DNA of 64,000 nt from Sciurus carolinensis (GCF_902686445.1 NC_062213.1:41118741-41182740), one strand, 5' to 3'. Numbered from the stretch's first letter, positions 11,683 to 22,375 are shown. Made by a program: numbers and translations. The notes: generated by a model from the letters alone, not told the origin.

Positions 11683-12053
11683 GGGCAGAGCTACAGAAGT
11701 TCTTTGGAGAGTACATCACAATGCCATGTGCCCCAGTTGCTGGACATGGAGCTACAGACTTGTTTGCCCAGCTGTATTTCAGTCTTGCTTTGGTCCCATC
11801 CATTCTCTCTATGCTCCCGTTTTTCCCTTGTGAAATGGAAATATTTATTCTCTGTCATTATATGTTGGATATATGTAACTTGTTTTTTATCCTACTTTCA
11901 CAGCTAAGAGTTTGCCTTGAGACTCAGATGAAATTTTGGACTTGGACTTTTGAGCAAAGATGCAACCATTAAGACTATGGGGACTCTTGGAAATAGACTA
12001 AGTGTATTTTGCATTGTGAGATGAGCATAAGTTTTTGGGGACCAAGGACAGAA

Positions 12054-12452
12054 TGTAATGGTTTATCTATGCAGTAAGACAACACAAGAATTTTCAGAGA
12101 TAAAATGATTAGATTTTATCTAATTGGTGTATCAATTCACTGATATGGATTGATTGGGTGATAACTGCAAACAGGTAGAGTGTGGCTGGAGAAAATAGGT
12201 CACCAGGAGTGTGCTTTGGGGATATATATATTATGTCCTTTGTGAGTGGAGCTCTGCTTCCTGGTTGCCATGTCCTGATCTGCTTTCCTCTGTCACACCC
12301 TTCTGCCAAAATGTTCTCCTTCACCTCAGGCCCAGAGTAGAGTTGGCCAACCATGGACTGAAACTTTGAATCTGTGAGTTGAAATAAACTTCTCCTTTGA
12401 GTTGGTCTTGTCAGGTCTTTTGGTCACAGTGATGAAAAAACTGACTAAAACA
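12054..12452 (+). repeat. 3' LTR of the MaLR element
   Basis: Begins TGTAATGGTTTATCTATGCAG and ends GAAAAAACTGACTAAAACA. It contains the polyadenylation-type AATAAA (GAAATAAACTTCTCC). Followed by CCATC, close to the 5' flank CCACC. Confidence 0.9.
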
Positions 12453-12631
12453 CCATCTCTCCTAAATTGCTTTGTGTCTCTTTGTGTAAGAAAAGTGAAG
12501 TTTATCTAATCTTTACTAACCTAATCTAAACTTGACTCCTCTTTTTGTTTGGATACACAAGAAATATTTTTCTTGTGAGTTTCTTTTCTTAGAAACCCTT
12601 GTCTTGGGCAGTGACTTTTTGCATTCATTTA

Positions 12632-12661
12632 TTTGTCCATCCATCTATCCATCCATCTATT
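12632..12661. repeat. (CCAT)n/(CTAT)n microsatellite
   Basis: A short run of CCATCTATCCATCCATCTAT. Confidence 0.8.
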
Positions 12662-12724
12662 TAATATTCATGTATTTTTTGTACCCTATGAGAACATCAG
12701 TTGTTTTGACCTGCCCAGACACAT

Positions 12725-12868
12725 TTCTTCTTCTCCTTCTCCTTCTCCTTCTCCTTCTCCTTCTCCTTCTCCTTCTCCTTCTCCTTCTCCTTCTCCTTCT
12801 CCTTCTCCTTCTCCTTCTCCTTCTCCTTCTCCTTCTCCTTCTTCTTCTTCTTCTTCTTCTTCTTCTTT
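12725..12868. repeat. TTC-rich microsatellite: (CTTCTC)n followed by (TTC)n
   Basis: About 115 bp of nearly perfect hexanucleotide CTTCTC repeats pass into about 28 bp of pure TTC repeats. The homopurine/homopyrimidine strand asymmetry keeps several frames open on both strands, giving artificial Leu, Ser-Pro, Gly-Glu and Lys-Glu runs that are not proteins. Confidence 0.97.
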
Positions 12869-13579
12869 GGCAACAATGCCATTTTTCTTTGGGGAAATGC
12901 TTTCCTTCATTTTTAAGCCATGTGGTTCAAGTGAGACTAAATGCAGTATCCAACATCAAGGGTGGCCATATCACCAGGCCCGGCTACTACCTCACTCAGT
13001 GACTGGAGTGATTGGGTAAATCAAAGTTGTCAACTCCTTGGTCTGTGGTGGAGATCTTGGGAAAGAGAATCTCTCACATAGCTAGGATTGCCAGGCTGTA
13101 AGTATGTCAGCTTGGAGTTGTCAACAGCCTTAAGGGAAGAATGAGGCCAATAGAGAAGAAATCATGGTCATTGTAAGCTTCAGTGTGGTTTCCTCCTGTG
13201 GCATATCTCAGCAGAGTTGACTGATACATCACATCCCTCCACCCAACTGCAGCAAATGGTGAAGGCAGGACATGCCATGGGAAAAATTAGCTTCAAGTAC
13301 ATTAGGTGGTAGTCTTGAACTATACAATCAGGCAAAATATCCCAGAAAGGCTCACCAAGCAAACTAAGATGCTCAAATCACCAGATTTATTAAGTCAACT
13401 TAAAACAGAGTGAGAAATAGGAGGAGAGAGATGGGGTACATTAACACACTCAGGATTCAGTGCAAGTGGGGTGTAAGAATAATGCTGTGCAGTGGGTTTA
13501 GGGTTTTCAAACCCTGTATATTCAAAGAAAGGCCTGGCCTCTGGATCAGTTTTTAGGAGATAAACCTTGAGCCCTTGGA
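12869..13579. other. Intergenic DNA, no feature recognised
   Basis: Nothing is supported. The last part may belong to the ERVL-type LTR that follows. Confidence 0.4.
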
Positions 13580-14062
13580 ATATTCTTTCTGGTACAAGTG
13601 TCTTTGATTACCTGGGGCCTTGGACCACATTAGATAGTGTTTGGTAACAATGTGTTTTAGAGCAGAGTCTTGGGTCATTTGATCTCAGTTTGACCTGTCA
13701 GGATCTGGGACCTGAGTGACTAAGTTACACAGGTACTTCATGTGGGTGAATCCCAATAAAACCACAGTCACCAAAACTTGGCTGAATTTCCTGGTTGGTA
13801 TTACTTTGTATGTGGTGCCACACATCATTGCTGGGATAACTAAGTATTATTCACACAACTCTGCTGCGAAAGTACAACTAGAAGCTTGCACAGGCTTTCT
13901 CTTGTCCTTTGCACTATGCAATTTGTTTTTCTTTTGTTGAGTTTAATCTGCATCCTTTTGCTTTAACAGATTGTAACCATGAGTTTAATTGCTTTTCTGA
14001 TTTCTGTGAGTCTTTCTAGCAAACCATTGTGCATGAGGGTGGTCATGGTGACCCCTAACACA
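13580..14062 (+). mobile_element. ERVL-type (MLT2/LTR16-like) LTR
   Basis: The order of features follows ERVL LTRs: a TTGATCTCAGTTTGACC block, CCCAATAAAACCACAGT with a polyadenylation signal, CCAAAACTTGGCTGAATTTC, a TGTATGTGGTGCCACACATC segment, and an end with GGTGACCCCTAACACA. The right terminus is at 14062. The left terminus is not resolved and may lie up to about 150 bp further left. Confidence 0.7.
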
Positions 14063-14577
14063 GGGGTCCATGATAGATTGCCTTGGTCCATGTCACATAC
14101 TCATTCTAGTAGAGAGATGAGCAGCTCTCCATTCTATTTGTATTTCTTGGGCAGAAGACATGAGGCTAGAAGGGTATAGCCAATATGTAGCCAAATTAGG
14201 ATATCAAGAATATTAGATGCTCACATCTATTTAGTGCCTCTTGGTATTTAGTCTTATGTCTGTCTGGTACCTTATGAATATTTAGTACTTAGATGAATCA
14301 TAAACAGTAAGTGTTTCTTGGTCCATTCACCCCTCTCTATCTGGGGTTAACATATCCAATTTCTACCTATTAACTATGTCATTCTTAATACATCCCATGA
14401 ATTCTTCCTAGGGTAATCAAACTTTTTGCTTATGAACGACTTATTTATTCTTAAACATCTTCAAAGAGTTTGCCTATGTTTGTGCACTACAAACTTATTC
14501 ATTACTAAATATTCTCAAAAACACATTATAGGGTAAAGCCTGAGAGGTGAGTTAGAGGAGAGTAATGAATATGTCAC
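14063..14577. other. Intergenic DNA, no feature recognised
   Basis: AT-rich. It could be decayed ERVL internal sequence attached to the preceding LTR, but no motif shows this. Confidence 0.35.
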
Positions 14578-14920
14578 TGCTGTGGTTTGAAATTTTAGGT
14601 TTCCTCCAAAATCCATATACTGAAGCTTTATCATCGATGTGATAGTATTAAGAGGCGGTACCTTTAGGAGGCAGTTAAATCATGAAGGGAAAGACCTAGT
14701 GAACACTTGACACAATTCTCTCTTCTTGACCTTTCACCTGAGCCATAAGGATGCAGCAAGGAAGAGTCATCTTGGAGGAGGACAGCAGCCTCACCAGACA
14801 CCAGAGCCAGGGGCCTTGACCTTGGAGTCCCCAGCTCTAGGACTGTAAGAAATAAATTTCTGTTCTTTATACATTCCCCAGTCTGTGGTCATTTTTAAAA
14901 TAGAAGCAGAAACTAAGACA
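14578..14920 (+). mobile_element. MLT1 solo LTR (ancient MaLR)
   Basis: Starts TGCTGTGGTTTGAAATTTTAG, has TATTAAGAGGCGGTACCTTTAGG, a CACCAGACACCAGAGCCAGG...CCTTGACCTTGG block and AAGAAATAAATTTCTGTTC, and ends AACTAAGACA. This is the full MLT1 layout. The TSD is not clear. Confidence 0.8.
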
Positions 14921-15141
14921 ATCCCTGAGTGCTTTAGTACTCTAAGTACTTGAATTCCAGAAGGTCCTGGTGGTACAATCCAGACAAAAACAAATCCTGA
15001 TTCCTGATCTCATGGTAGTTGCTGCTTCAATTTTTTTTAAGGTCCTATTCATTATTCTTGCTGAATAATAACAGAAATCACTTAAATAGAGCTACTCTGC
15101 TCCAGGCATTGTTCTGAATACTACATAAATTAATACTTCAT

Positions 15142-15182
<41 letters not shown>
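15142..15182. repeat. (TG)n microsatellite
   Basis: About 20 uninterrupted TG units, directly joined to an ID-SINE remnant. Confidence 0.97.
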
Positions 15183-15184
<2 letters not shown>

Positions 15185-15245
15185 CCAGCCCAGGGCCTCA
15201 CATATGCTAGGCAGCCATCCTATCCCCGAGCTAAACTCTCAGACC
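15183..15245 (-). mobile_element. ID-family SINE remnant
   Basis: CAGCCCAGGGCCTCACATATGCTAGGCAG...CCGAGCTAAACTC is the complement of the ID SINE body. Truncated, with a TG repeat in place of its A-rich tail. Confidence 0.65.
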
Positions 15246-15365
15246 TTTGCAGAGGAGAGGGTAAGATGCAGATGGGTGATGTAACTTGCCTGAGATCACA
15301 GCATAAGTAACGGCATATCAGGAGTCAAACTCAGGAAAGCTGGCACCAGAAATCATGCTCTTGCT

Positions 15366-16269
15366 ACCATATCCAGTACTTCCTAATGTCAGCCCTTCAT
15401 TTGCATACCTCCTTGGCTGAACTCAAGTGGAAACGCCTTATAAAAATGGCTAAACATAACATATTGGAAAGTGAAAAATGTTTATGCTCACTGTTGATAG
15501 GAAACTAAAGACGGAAGGTCAAAATACATTAATTTTTGTAACCTCTGACATGACCATTGTTTGTTAACATCTCCTATAACTACCTCAATTGCCAGATGGG
15601 CAGGAACAGCAGAACTTCAGAATGGCAGACTTTCATCTGTGCAAGCACAGTGAAGTAGATAGTCTTAAAAAAAAATTCAATTTGAAAGTGTTATGACAAA
15701 AAAGTTACTTATAGAGATTGAAAATACACACACGCACGCCCCATGAAGTATTAATTTATGTAATATTCAGAACAATGTCTGGAGCAAAGTAACTGTATTT
15801 AAGGGATTTCTGTTATTATTCAGTAAGAATAATGAATAGGATCTTAAAAAAATGAAGCAGCAGCTATCATGAGACCAGGAATCAGCATCAACACATACAA
15901 GCACGTCAGATTTATTTTATATATAAGTGCATACTTACTTATTTCAAAGTTGGGAAGATTAACAAAACAAATAGTCCAGAAGCATCAGAAGGGTGGGTGA
16001 GATAGATCAGAGGGCATCACAGTCAGAAACCCACCCGGGTAGACCTTTTAACCTTTCTTCCCTTAAGCTACCTCCTTTGCGTGCTTAGGACAATGGTCTA
16101 ACTTCTGCTATAGGTAACCAGTGGGTTATTTTGCTGAGGCAGGTAGGAGGAGTAGAAAATGACCCAAGCCATTTGAGTACAGATGTTAACTCTGCTCCCC
16201 TGATGTGGCTTTTGTGAGTTTGAGCCTGACCCTCATCACCTGCAGAACTGGTGACCATACCCTGTCCCA
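15366..16269. other. Intergenic DNA, no feature recognised
   Basis: A short CACACACGCACGCC run lies near 15728. Otherwise nothing is supported. Confidence 0.4.
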
Positions 16270-16365
16270 GAGAGTTAGGAGCATTGCAAGAATTGTGGGA
16301 CAAGGCAAAGAAAAGTGCTCTGCACAGTGTTAGGCATGTAGTAGGTGCTCAGTAATTCACAGTGG
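16270..16365 (+). mobile_element. MIR SINE 3' fragment
   Basis: AAAGTGCTCTGCACAGTGTTAG followed by GGCATGTAGTAGGTGCTCAGTAA matches the MIR 3' end. Confidence 0.6.
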
Positions 16366-17562
16366 TATCTGAAGTGCATATACATTTTGTCAGAAAATCC
16401 TTTTGCAGGATGAGCTCCTAAATTTTGCCCCTTCTGAACTTGTTCTCACAAAGTTGGTGGCCGTAAGTGTTGGATCAGGAACTGGGTTTCCGGCTCAAAA
16501 TAAACTTTTTTTTGGACAAAACACAAAACGTTGTTTTCAAGAGCTTCTAAGAGAAAAACTCATGCGGTCCCTTGGAAATCAAGTGCTCCTTCTGTGAGCA
16601 TATTTGAAGGCACATATATCATAGGATCGTCTGGATAGATGACGGTGGGGAGTAAGATCTTGTAAAGTGCTGTCTACATCTATTTACCAATCCAGATGAC
16701 TCAGGGTGCCAGCCTTGGGCAGACTATTTGTAGTTTCATCAAGATCTTAATTTTATAGAATGAGAGTTTTTGTCGAATCTTGCCAGTTCCTCTTGCCCCT
16801 GACCCCTTCCCCTGCCACTATTTAATGAATCCCCGCAGGCAATAATCCCCAAAGCTAATGAACCCAAACACATGGGGTTCCTGGTCCCCACACAAACCCA
16901 AATACTGAAAATGGTCTTAGACTTTCCTATTAAGCGCTTGACCAGGAAAGGACTGTTGCCACCAAACGCAGTCTCCTGATTAGCCCTCCCACTGGGAATC
17001 ACTGTAACTCCCTCAGCTTAGGCCATGAAGTTCTCCTCGTAATTAACCTCTCTTTTTATAGTTAATGGATCTTACAGCTAGGCCTTTAATGTAGGGCATC
17101 CAGTAATTCACCCTGAGGGCTTCTCTCCACGTATGAAACCAAAGCATTTTTAAAAAGTCTTTCTGCAGCACAGCAGCAGCCTAAAAGTTGCTTAGAAAGC
17201 TAATGAGAAAGTCCTTTATTACTTAGAGAGTCCCACTGGACCTGGATTTGATTTCCTTGTTCTTCTTCTTATTATTTATTTATTTTTAACAACAACAAAA
17301 TCAAGTTCATCTCCACTTAAGTGGGTTTTGTGATTGCCAACATTGTCCCCTCACATTCCTGGGAATATCAAGAGAACTTGAACCTGACAATGATGTTGTC
17401 CTTAGAAAGTCTTCAAAGATCAAGAAGTTATACTTCTCACCTGTGAGTACAGGGATACACTTATTGAGGCCAAGAGGACAGGGTTAGAACTTTCCAACAG
17501 ACAACTGTCTCACAAATGATTCCCAACAGAGCTCTGAATAAATAAAAGTAAAAAGAAGCAAA
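16366..17562. other. Single-copy block, no repeat recognised
   Basis: About 1.2 kb without a recognised transposon. The part from 16790 to 17110 holds homeobox-type TAATTAA and TTTATAGTTAATGG words and a few CpGs. It could be conserved noncoding DNA. No exon is supported. Confidence 0.4.
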
Positions 17563-17600
17563 CAACACACACACACACTCATACACACACACACACACAT
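17563..17600. repeat. (CA)n microsatellite
   Basis: ACACACACAC runs with one interruption (TCAT). Confidence 0.95.
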
Positions 17601-17667
17601 CCAAGATTCTGACACAGGAGAAAAAGAGTGTGGCATTCCAAATCTATTTGCAAGAATAGTTGGTTTG

Positions 17668-18254
17668 CACTTCTATTCGACATAGTCCTTGAAACTCTAG
17701 CCAGAGCAAGTAGACGGTTGAAAGAAATTAAAGGGATACGATTAGGAAAAGAAGAACTCAAACTATCACTATTTGCCATCGACATGATTCTATATTTAGA
17801 GGACCCAAAAAATTCCAGCAGAAAACTTCTAGAATTAATAAATGAATCCAGTAAGGTAGCAGGATATAAAGTCAATACCCATAAATCAAATTCATTTTTA
17901 TACAACAGTGATGGATCCTCTGAAAGAGAAATTAGGAAAACTACCCCATTCACAATAGCCTCAAAAAAATTAAAATAGTTGGGAATCAATCTAACAAAAG
18001 AGGTGAACGACCTCTACAATGAAAACTGCAGAACACCAAAGAAAGAAATTGAAGACCTTAGAAGATGGAAATATCTTCCATGTTCTTGGATAGGCAGAAT
18101 TAATATTGTCAAAATGACCACACTATCAAAAGAGCTATACAGATTTAATGTGATTCCTATTAAAATCCCAATGACATTCTTTATAGAAACAGAAAAAGAA
18201 GTCATGAAGTTCATTTGGAAAAATAAGACCCAGAATACTCAAAGCAATCCTTAG
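17668..18254 (+). pseudogene. L1 ORF2 reverse-transcriptase fragment, inactive
   Basis: Translation shows [15 protein letters not shown], then [18 protein letters not shown] and, after an in-frame stop, [17 protein letters not shown] and [18 protein letters not shown]. These are L1 RT and thumb motifs in the expected order. The first catalytic Asp of FADD is Ile, so the enzyme would be inactive even without the stop. Confidence 0.9.
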
Positions 18255-18896
18255 CAAGAAGAGTGAAGCTGGAGGCATCAAAATACTAGACCTTAAACTA
18301 TGCTACAGAACTATAGAAACAAAACAGCATAGTATTGGCACCAAAATAGACAGGTAGATCAATGGTACAGAAAAGAAGACGTAGAGACAAAACCACATAA
18401 ATGCAGTTATATCATACTAGACAAAGGAGCCAAATACATCCATTGGAGAAAAAATAGCCTCTTCAACCAATGGTGCTGGGAAAACTGGAAATCCATATAC
18501 AGCAAAATGAAATTAAACCCCTATCTCTCACCCTGCACAAAAATCAACTCAGAGTGGATCAAGGACCTCGGAATTTGACCAGAGAACCTGCACCTATAAT
18601 GGAAGGAAAAGTAGGCCCAAATCTTCACCATGATGGCTTAGGACCTGACTTCCTTAACAAGAGAAAAGCACAAGGAAAAAAAAAAAATCAAGAATCAATA
18701 AATGGATGGATGGATTCAAACTAAAAAACTTCTTCTCAGCAAAGGAAACAATAATGTGAAGAGAGAACCTACAGAGTGGGAGAAAATCTATACCACATGC
18801 ACCTCAGATACAGCACTAATATCCAGGATATATAAAGAACTTGAAAAACTTAACACCAAAAAACAAATAACCCAATCAATAAATAGGCTAAGGAAC

Positions 18897-19335
18897 TGTT
18901 ATGGTTTGGATGTGAGGTGTCCCCCAAAAGCTCTCATGTGAGACAATGCAGGAAGTTTCAGAGGAGAAATGATTGGGATGTAAGAGTCTTAACCCAATCA
19001 GTGAATTAATCCCTAATGGGATTAATTGAAGTGGTAGGGTGTGGCTGGATTAATTGAAGTGATAGCGAGGAGATTGGAATTGGGGCATGACTTTGGGGTA
19101 TATATCTTGTATCTGAAGAGTGGAGTCTCCCTCTCCTTCCTGATGATGTGAGCTGCTTCCTTCTGCCACACTCTTCTGCTGTGATGTTCAGCCTCACCTC
19201 CAGCCTTGAGGAATGGAGCCGGTCTTCTATGAACTAAGATCTCTGAAACTGTGAGCCCTCAAATAAACTTTTCTTCCTCTATAATTGTGCTGGTCAGATC
19301 ATTTAGTCACAGCAGCAAAAAAGCTGACTAAAACA
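18897..19335 (+). mobile_element. Sciurid MaLR solo LTR inside L1
   Basis: 439 bp, from TGTTATGGTTTGGATGTGAG to AGCTGACTAAAACA. Perfect 5-bp duplications GGAAC flank it at 18892-18896 and 19336-19340, and the L1 text continues across the two sides. It contains AATAAA (CAAATAAACTTTTCTTCC). No internal region, so it is a solo LTR. Confidence 0.95.
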
Positions 19336-20229
19336 GGAACTGAGCAGAAACTTCACAGAGATATATAATCGAACAACAAATAGATGAAAAAATGTTCAAT
19401 ATCTCTAGCAATTAGAGAAATGCAAATCAAAGATGCTACTTCTGACTCCATTCAGAATGGCAATTATCAAGAATACAAGTAATAATAAATGTTGGCAAGG
19501 ATATGGGGGAAAAGGTACTCTCACATTGCTGGTGGGACTGCAAATTGGTGCAGACACTCTGGAAAGCAGTGTGGAGATTCCTTAGAAAACTTGGAATGGC
19601 ACCACCATTTGACCCAGCTATCCCACTCCTTGACCTATACCCAAAGGACTTAAAATCAGCATACTACAGTGATGCAGCCCCATCAATGTTCATAGCAGCT
19701 TAATTCACAATAGCTAGATTGTGGAACCAACCTAGATGCCCTTCAACAGGTGAATGGATAAAGAAATTGTGGTATATATACAGAATGGAATATTACTCAG
19801 CCTTAAAGGAGCATGAAATTACGAATTTTCCAGTAAACGGATGGAGTTTGAGAATATCATGCTAAGTGAAATAAGGCATTCCCAAAAAACCAAAGGCCAA
19901 ATGTTTTCTCTGATATGTGGATGCTGATCCATAATGCAGGGGGGGGGCGCAAGGGAAGAATGGAGAAACTTTAGACTGGGCAGAGGGGAGTGAGGGGAGG
20001 GGAGGGGGTATGGGGGAGGGAAACATGGTGGAATGAGATGGACATTATTACCCTATGTATGTGTATGATTGCACAAATGGTGTGATCCTGCATTGTTTAC
20101 AACTAGAGAATTGAAAAGTTGTACTCCATTTGTGTACAATAAATAGAAACGAAATCTGCTGTCATGTATAACTAATTAAAACAAATAAAAAAATGAATAG
20201 TTGGTTTGGTGATGATCATACTAGGAAGA

Positions 20230-20410
20230 GCTAAATTATTGATGATGGAGGGCATGCCAGATACCATTTAAAGCTTTTGAGAAATGTCTGCTCACATAGT
20301 CCTAGGGCAAGATGGTGAGGTGGACATTAGCAGTCCTGTTTTATAGATGAAGAAGCTGAGACAAGGCCAGAACTTGGTAGCATATGACCATGAGCTGCTC
20401 AAGTCAGGCC
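20230..20410 (-). mobile_element. MIR SINE
   Basis: GTTTTATAGATGAAGAAGCTGAGAC with AAGGCCAGAACTTGG is the complement of the MIR core. The ends are approximate. Confidence 0.6.
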
Positions 20411-20834
20411 CATCAGCTACCCATGTAAGGATGTCCTCTGTGGGACAGCCTTGTGTGACCTACTGACCTGCTCATCTGCATGTTGCAGCTGATGCTATAT
20501 ATTTCTTTCTATTGCATGTCATTACAGATCCAGGAAATTTCTACCTGCTAAGCTTACATCTCCAGTTTGTTCCTTTTTAAGCCTCTTCTTGATCCAGTTG
20601 GTTTCCACATACAAATCCTGCAGTCAAAACACATCATAAGCAGGAGAGGTAGGATTTGGTGACCAAGCACTGGATTCATGCCAAGTGTGGGGCTCTTGAT
20701 GTGGGACAGGAAAGCCAAGGTCCTGGATTCGAGGATTTCATGGTCTGGTGGCAGAGAAAGACAACTAAACAGATAATTTCAATACACGCAACAAGTATTT
20801 TTTTTTAGTAGGTACAAATTGCATTTAATTGGTT
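20411..20834. other. Intergenic DNA, no feature recognised
   Basis: Nothing is supported. Confidence 0.4.
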
Positions 20835-21010
20835 CCATATACAATTCTTAGCACTTTTTCACAGATTTTTCTCCAGGAATCCTCACAATTATCCTGTAAG
20901 TAGTTGTGAATGACATTTTGCAGACAGGGAAGTAGAAGAACTGAGAGGTTTTTTGACTAATTTGTAAGTGGCGAGCCAGATTCGGAGTTTAGGCAGCTTG
21001 GTCCAGACTT
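20835..21010 (-). mobile_element. MIR SINE
   Basis: TCCTCACAATTATCCTGTAAGTAG followed by ATTTTGCAGACAGGGAAG and ACTGAGAGG is the complement of the MIR 3' half and core. Confidence 0.65.
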
Positions 21011-21469
21011 TGTACTTTTAAGGACCCTGCTCTGAGGTGTCTGTCCTGACGGAAGCAAACGCAAAGAGCTCTGGGAGGGAAGGGATACTGAACTCAGCCT
21101 GGAGGTTCCAGACAGGCAGGGGTTTTTAGACAAGAGGGCTTACAAGTTGAGGCAGGTGAGTGGGAAAGGTTCCACCCTGGGATGCTACACAAAACAGGTG
21201 ATAATCAGCATGAGAAGGGGTGGCCTTTGACCTCCATCGACCCATGGAACACACATGACTGGACCAGACGTGGGTTAGGGAAAGTGGGATGTGCTGCAAA
21301 CACCCCTTCCTTACTTCCACAGCAGGAGCTCCTGGCTGGTTTTTACCACTGAGCCCACCCCTTCCCAAGGTTGATGGGTCCAGGTGTGGGAATCTAACGC
21401 AACCTCGGCCATCATGGGTTCAGTGCCTGTTGTGGAGGGCTTAAATGCCTGCTAGAGCCGAGCACTGTG
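21011..21469. other. Intergenic DNA, no feature recognised
   Basis: A moderately GC-rich stretch with no named repeat. The open frame on minus at 21126-21368 has no known domain. Confidence 0.4.
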
Positions 21470-21740
21470 GCTGAGGATTCAGGGCCTGGAGGAGAACGAT
21501 TCAACTGCTGCCTTCACCATGGGCCATGCCCTTGGGCCAGTTGCTTGTTCGCTAAACGAATGGGTTTTCTTATTTTTTTAAATTGTTTACATTTTTTCTT
21601 CTTTTTAACATGAGGAAATATAATACCTGACTTAGAGGACTGTGGGAGGATTTGGCAAGTGAATGAAATGCATGCAGAGTGCTTAGAACTGTGCTTGCCA
21701 CACTCGAGAAGAAGCTCAGTAAATACTGGTCATGATGGGA
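21470..21740 (+). mobile_element. MIR SINE with an AT-rich insertion
   Basis: CCCTTGGGCCAGTTGCTTGTTCG matches the core. AGAGTGCTTAGAACTGTGCTTGCC and AGCTCAGTAAATACTGG match the 3' end. The middle is disturbed by a T-rich run. Confidence 0.6.
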
Positions 21741-22051
21741 CACTGGGGGAAAAAGAAAGGGCTATGTCTGGGTGGCTGATCAGTATGCCAGGAAGTAAGT
21801 CACTTTCAGTTGCATGAAGCAGCCTCATTATTTTATCCCCATGGGCCATAGAAATATCATTATTTTATGTAATATATGTGAGGCGCGGAAGGCTGGGAAG
21901 CAGGGCTGAGCAGGCATCAGTCTCTGGTTCAGTTCCTGGAGCCTTACTGTGTTGGAGACCTGGAGTCTGTGTGCTGTCAGGGCATTTTTACATGGCTTTT
22001 CTCTCTCTGTCTCCCCTGCCCCACCTTCTCTCTCTTCCCCCCTCTCTCTCT
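21741..22051. other. Intergenic DNA with CT-rich stretch
   Basis: A pyrimidine-rich CTCTCT stretch (about 22002-22051) leads into the following SINE and is probably part of its decayed tail. Confidence 0.5.
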
Positions 22052-22262
22052 GAGGTACTGGGGATTGAACTCAGGGCCTCATACATGCTTGGCAAGAACT
22101 CTATCACCGAATTCTACCTCCATCCCTTTTTAAACATTTTTATTTATTTTATTTTGAGACAGGGTCTTATTAAGTTTCCTGGGCTGATCTTGAACTAGTG
22201 ATCCCCTGCCTTAGCCTCTCGAGTAGCTGGAATTATAAAGGGGCACGCCGTGCTTGGCTACA
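22052..22262 (-). mobile_element. B1-dID SINE
   Basis: An ID half (GGTACTGGGGATTGAACTCAGGGCCT...) is followed by TTTGAGACAGGGTCTTATTAAG and a B1 half ending in a GGGGCACGCCGTGCTTGGC-like text. This is the complement of the sciurid dimeric SINE. Confidence 0.85.
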
Positions 22263-22343
22263 TCTCCTCTTTTTGCTGAAGTTTGTTTAAATGTATTTCT
22301 GTCACTTCCTGTAGCTCCCTGATTAAAAGGGTCTACTGACAAG

Positions 22344-22375
<32 letters not shown>

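Larger units (their letters stand above)
10398..12452 (+). mobile_element. Complete MaLR (ERVL-class, non-autonomous) LTR retrotransposon
   Basis: Two LTRs of the same family (10398-10867 and 12054-12452) flank 1,186 bp of internal DNA. The internal part starts with a primer-binding site (TGGTACCAGGAATGGGGC at 10873-10890; the MaLR/ERVL type is known to use tRNA-Leu) and ends with a purine-rich tract (TTTTTGGGGACCAAGGACAG) directly before the 3' LTR. The flanks are CCACC and CCATC, a 5-bp TSD with one mismatch. The LTRs differ at many positions, and the 5' LTR carries extra TA and TC simple repeats, so the insertion is not recent. No gag, pol or envelope domain is recognised. Confidence 0.9.
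15045..15365 (-). mobile_element. MIR SINE split by an ID remnant and TG repeat
   Basis: The right part (GTAACTTGCCTGAGATCACAG...GGAGTCAAACTCAGG) is the complement of the MIR core. The left part (TCTGCTCCAGGCATTGTTCTG) is the MIR 3' region. Between them are (TG)n at 15142-15182 and an ID-like tail at 15183-15245. Confidence 0.7.
17668..20194 (+). mobile_element. 5'-truncated L1 with perfect TSD, split by a MaLR LTR
   Basis: The L1 runs from inside the ORF2 reverse-transcriptase region to a 3' UTR and A-rich tail. Exact 14-bp target-site duplications GAATAGTTGGTTTG flank it at 17654-17667 and 20195-20208. ORF2 is broken: the RT catalytic FADD reads Phe-Ala-Ile-Asp at 17772-17783, and a TAG at 17976 replaces a Tyr codon of the KKLKYLGINL motif. 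The 3' UTR has a G-rich run at about 19969-20022. A MaLR solo LTR sits inside it at 18897-19335. Confidence 0.95.

Noticed and set aside
12532..13019. Open frames of 128-156 codons with Leu and Ser-Pro runs, plus Gly-Glu and Lys-Glu frames on minus
   Set aside because: They are translations of the TTC/CTTCTC microsatellite. A stop-free repeat keeps every frame open.
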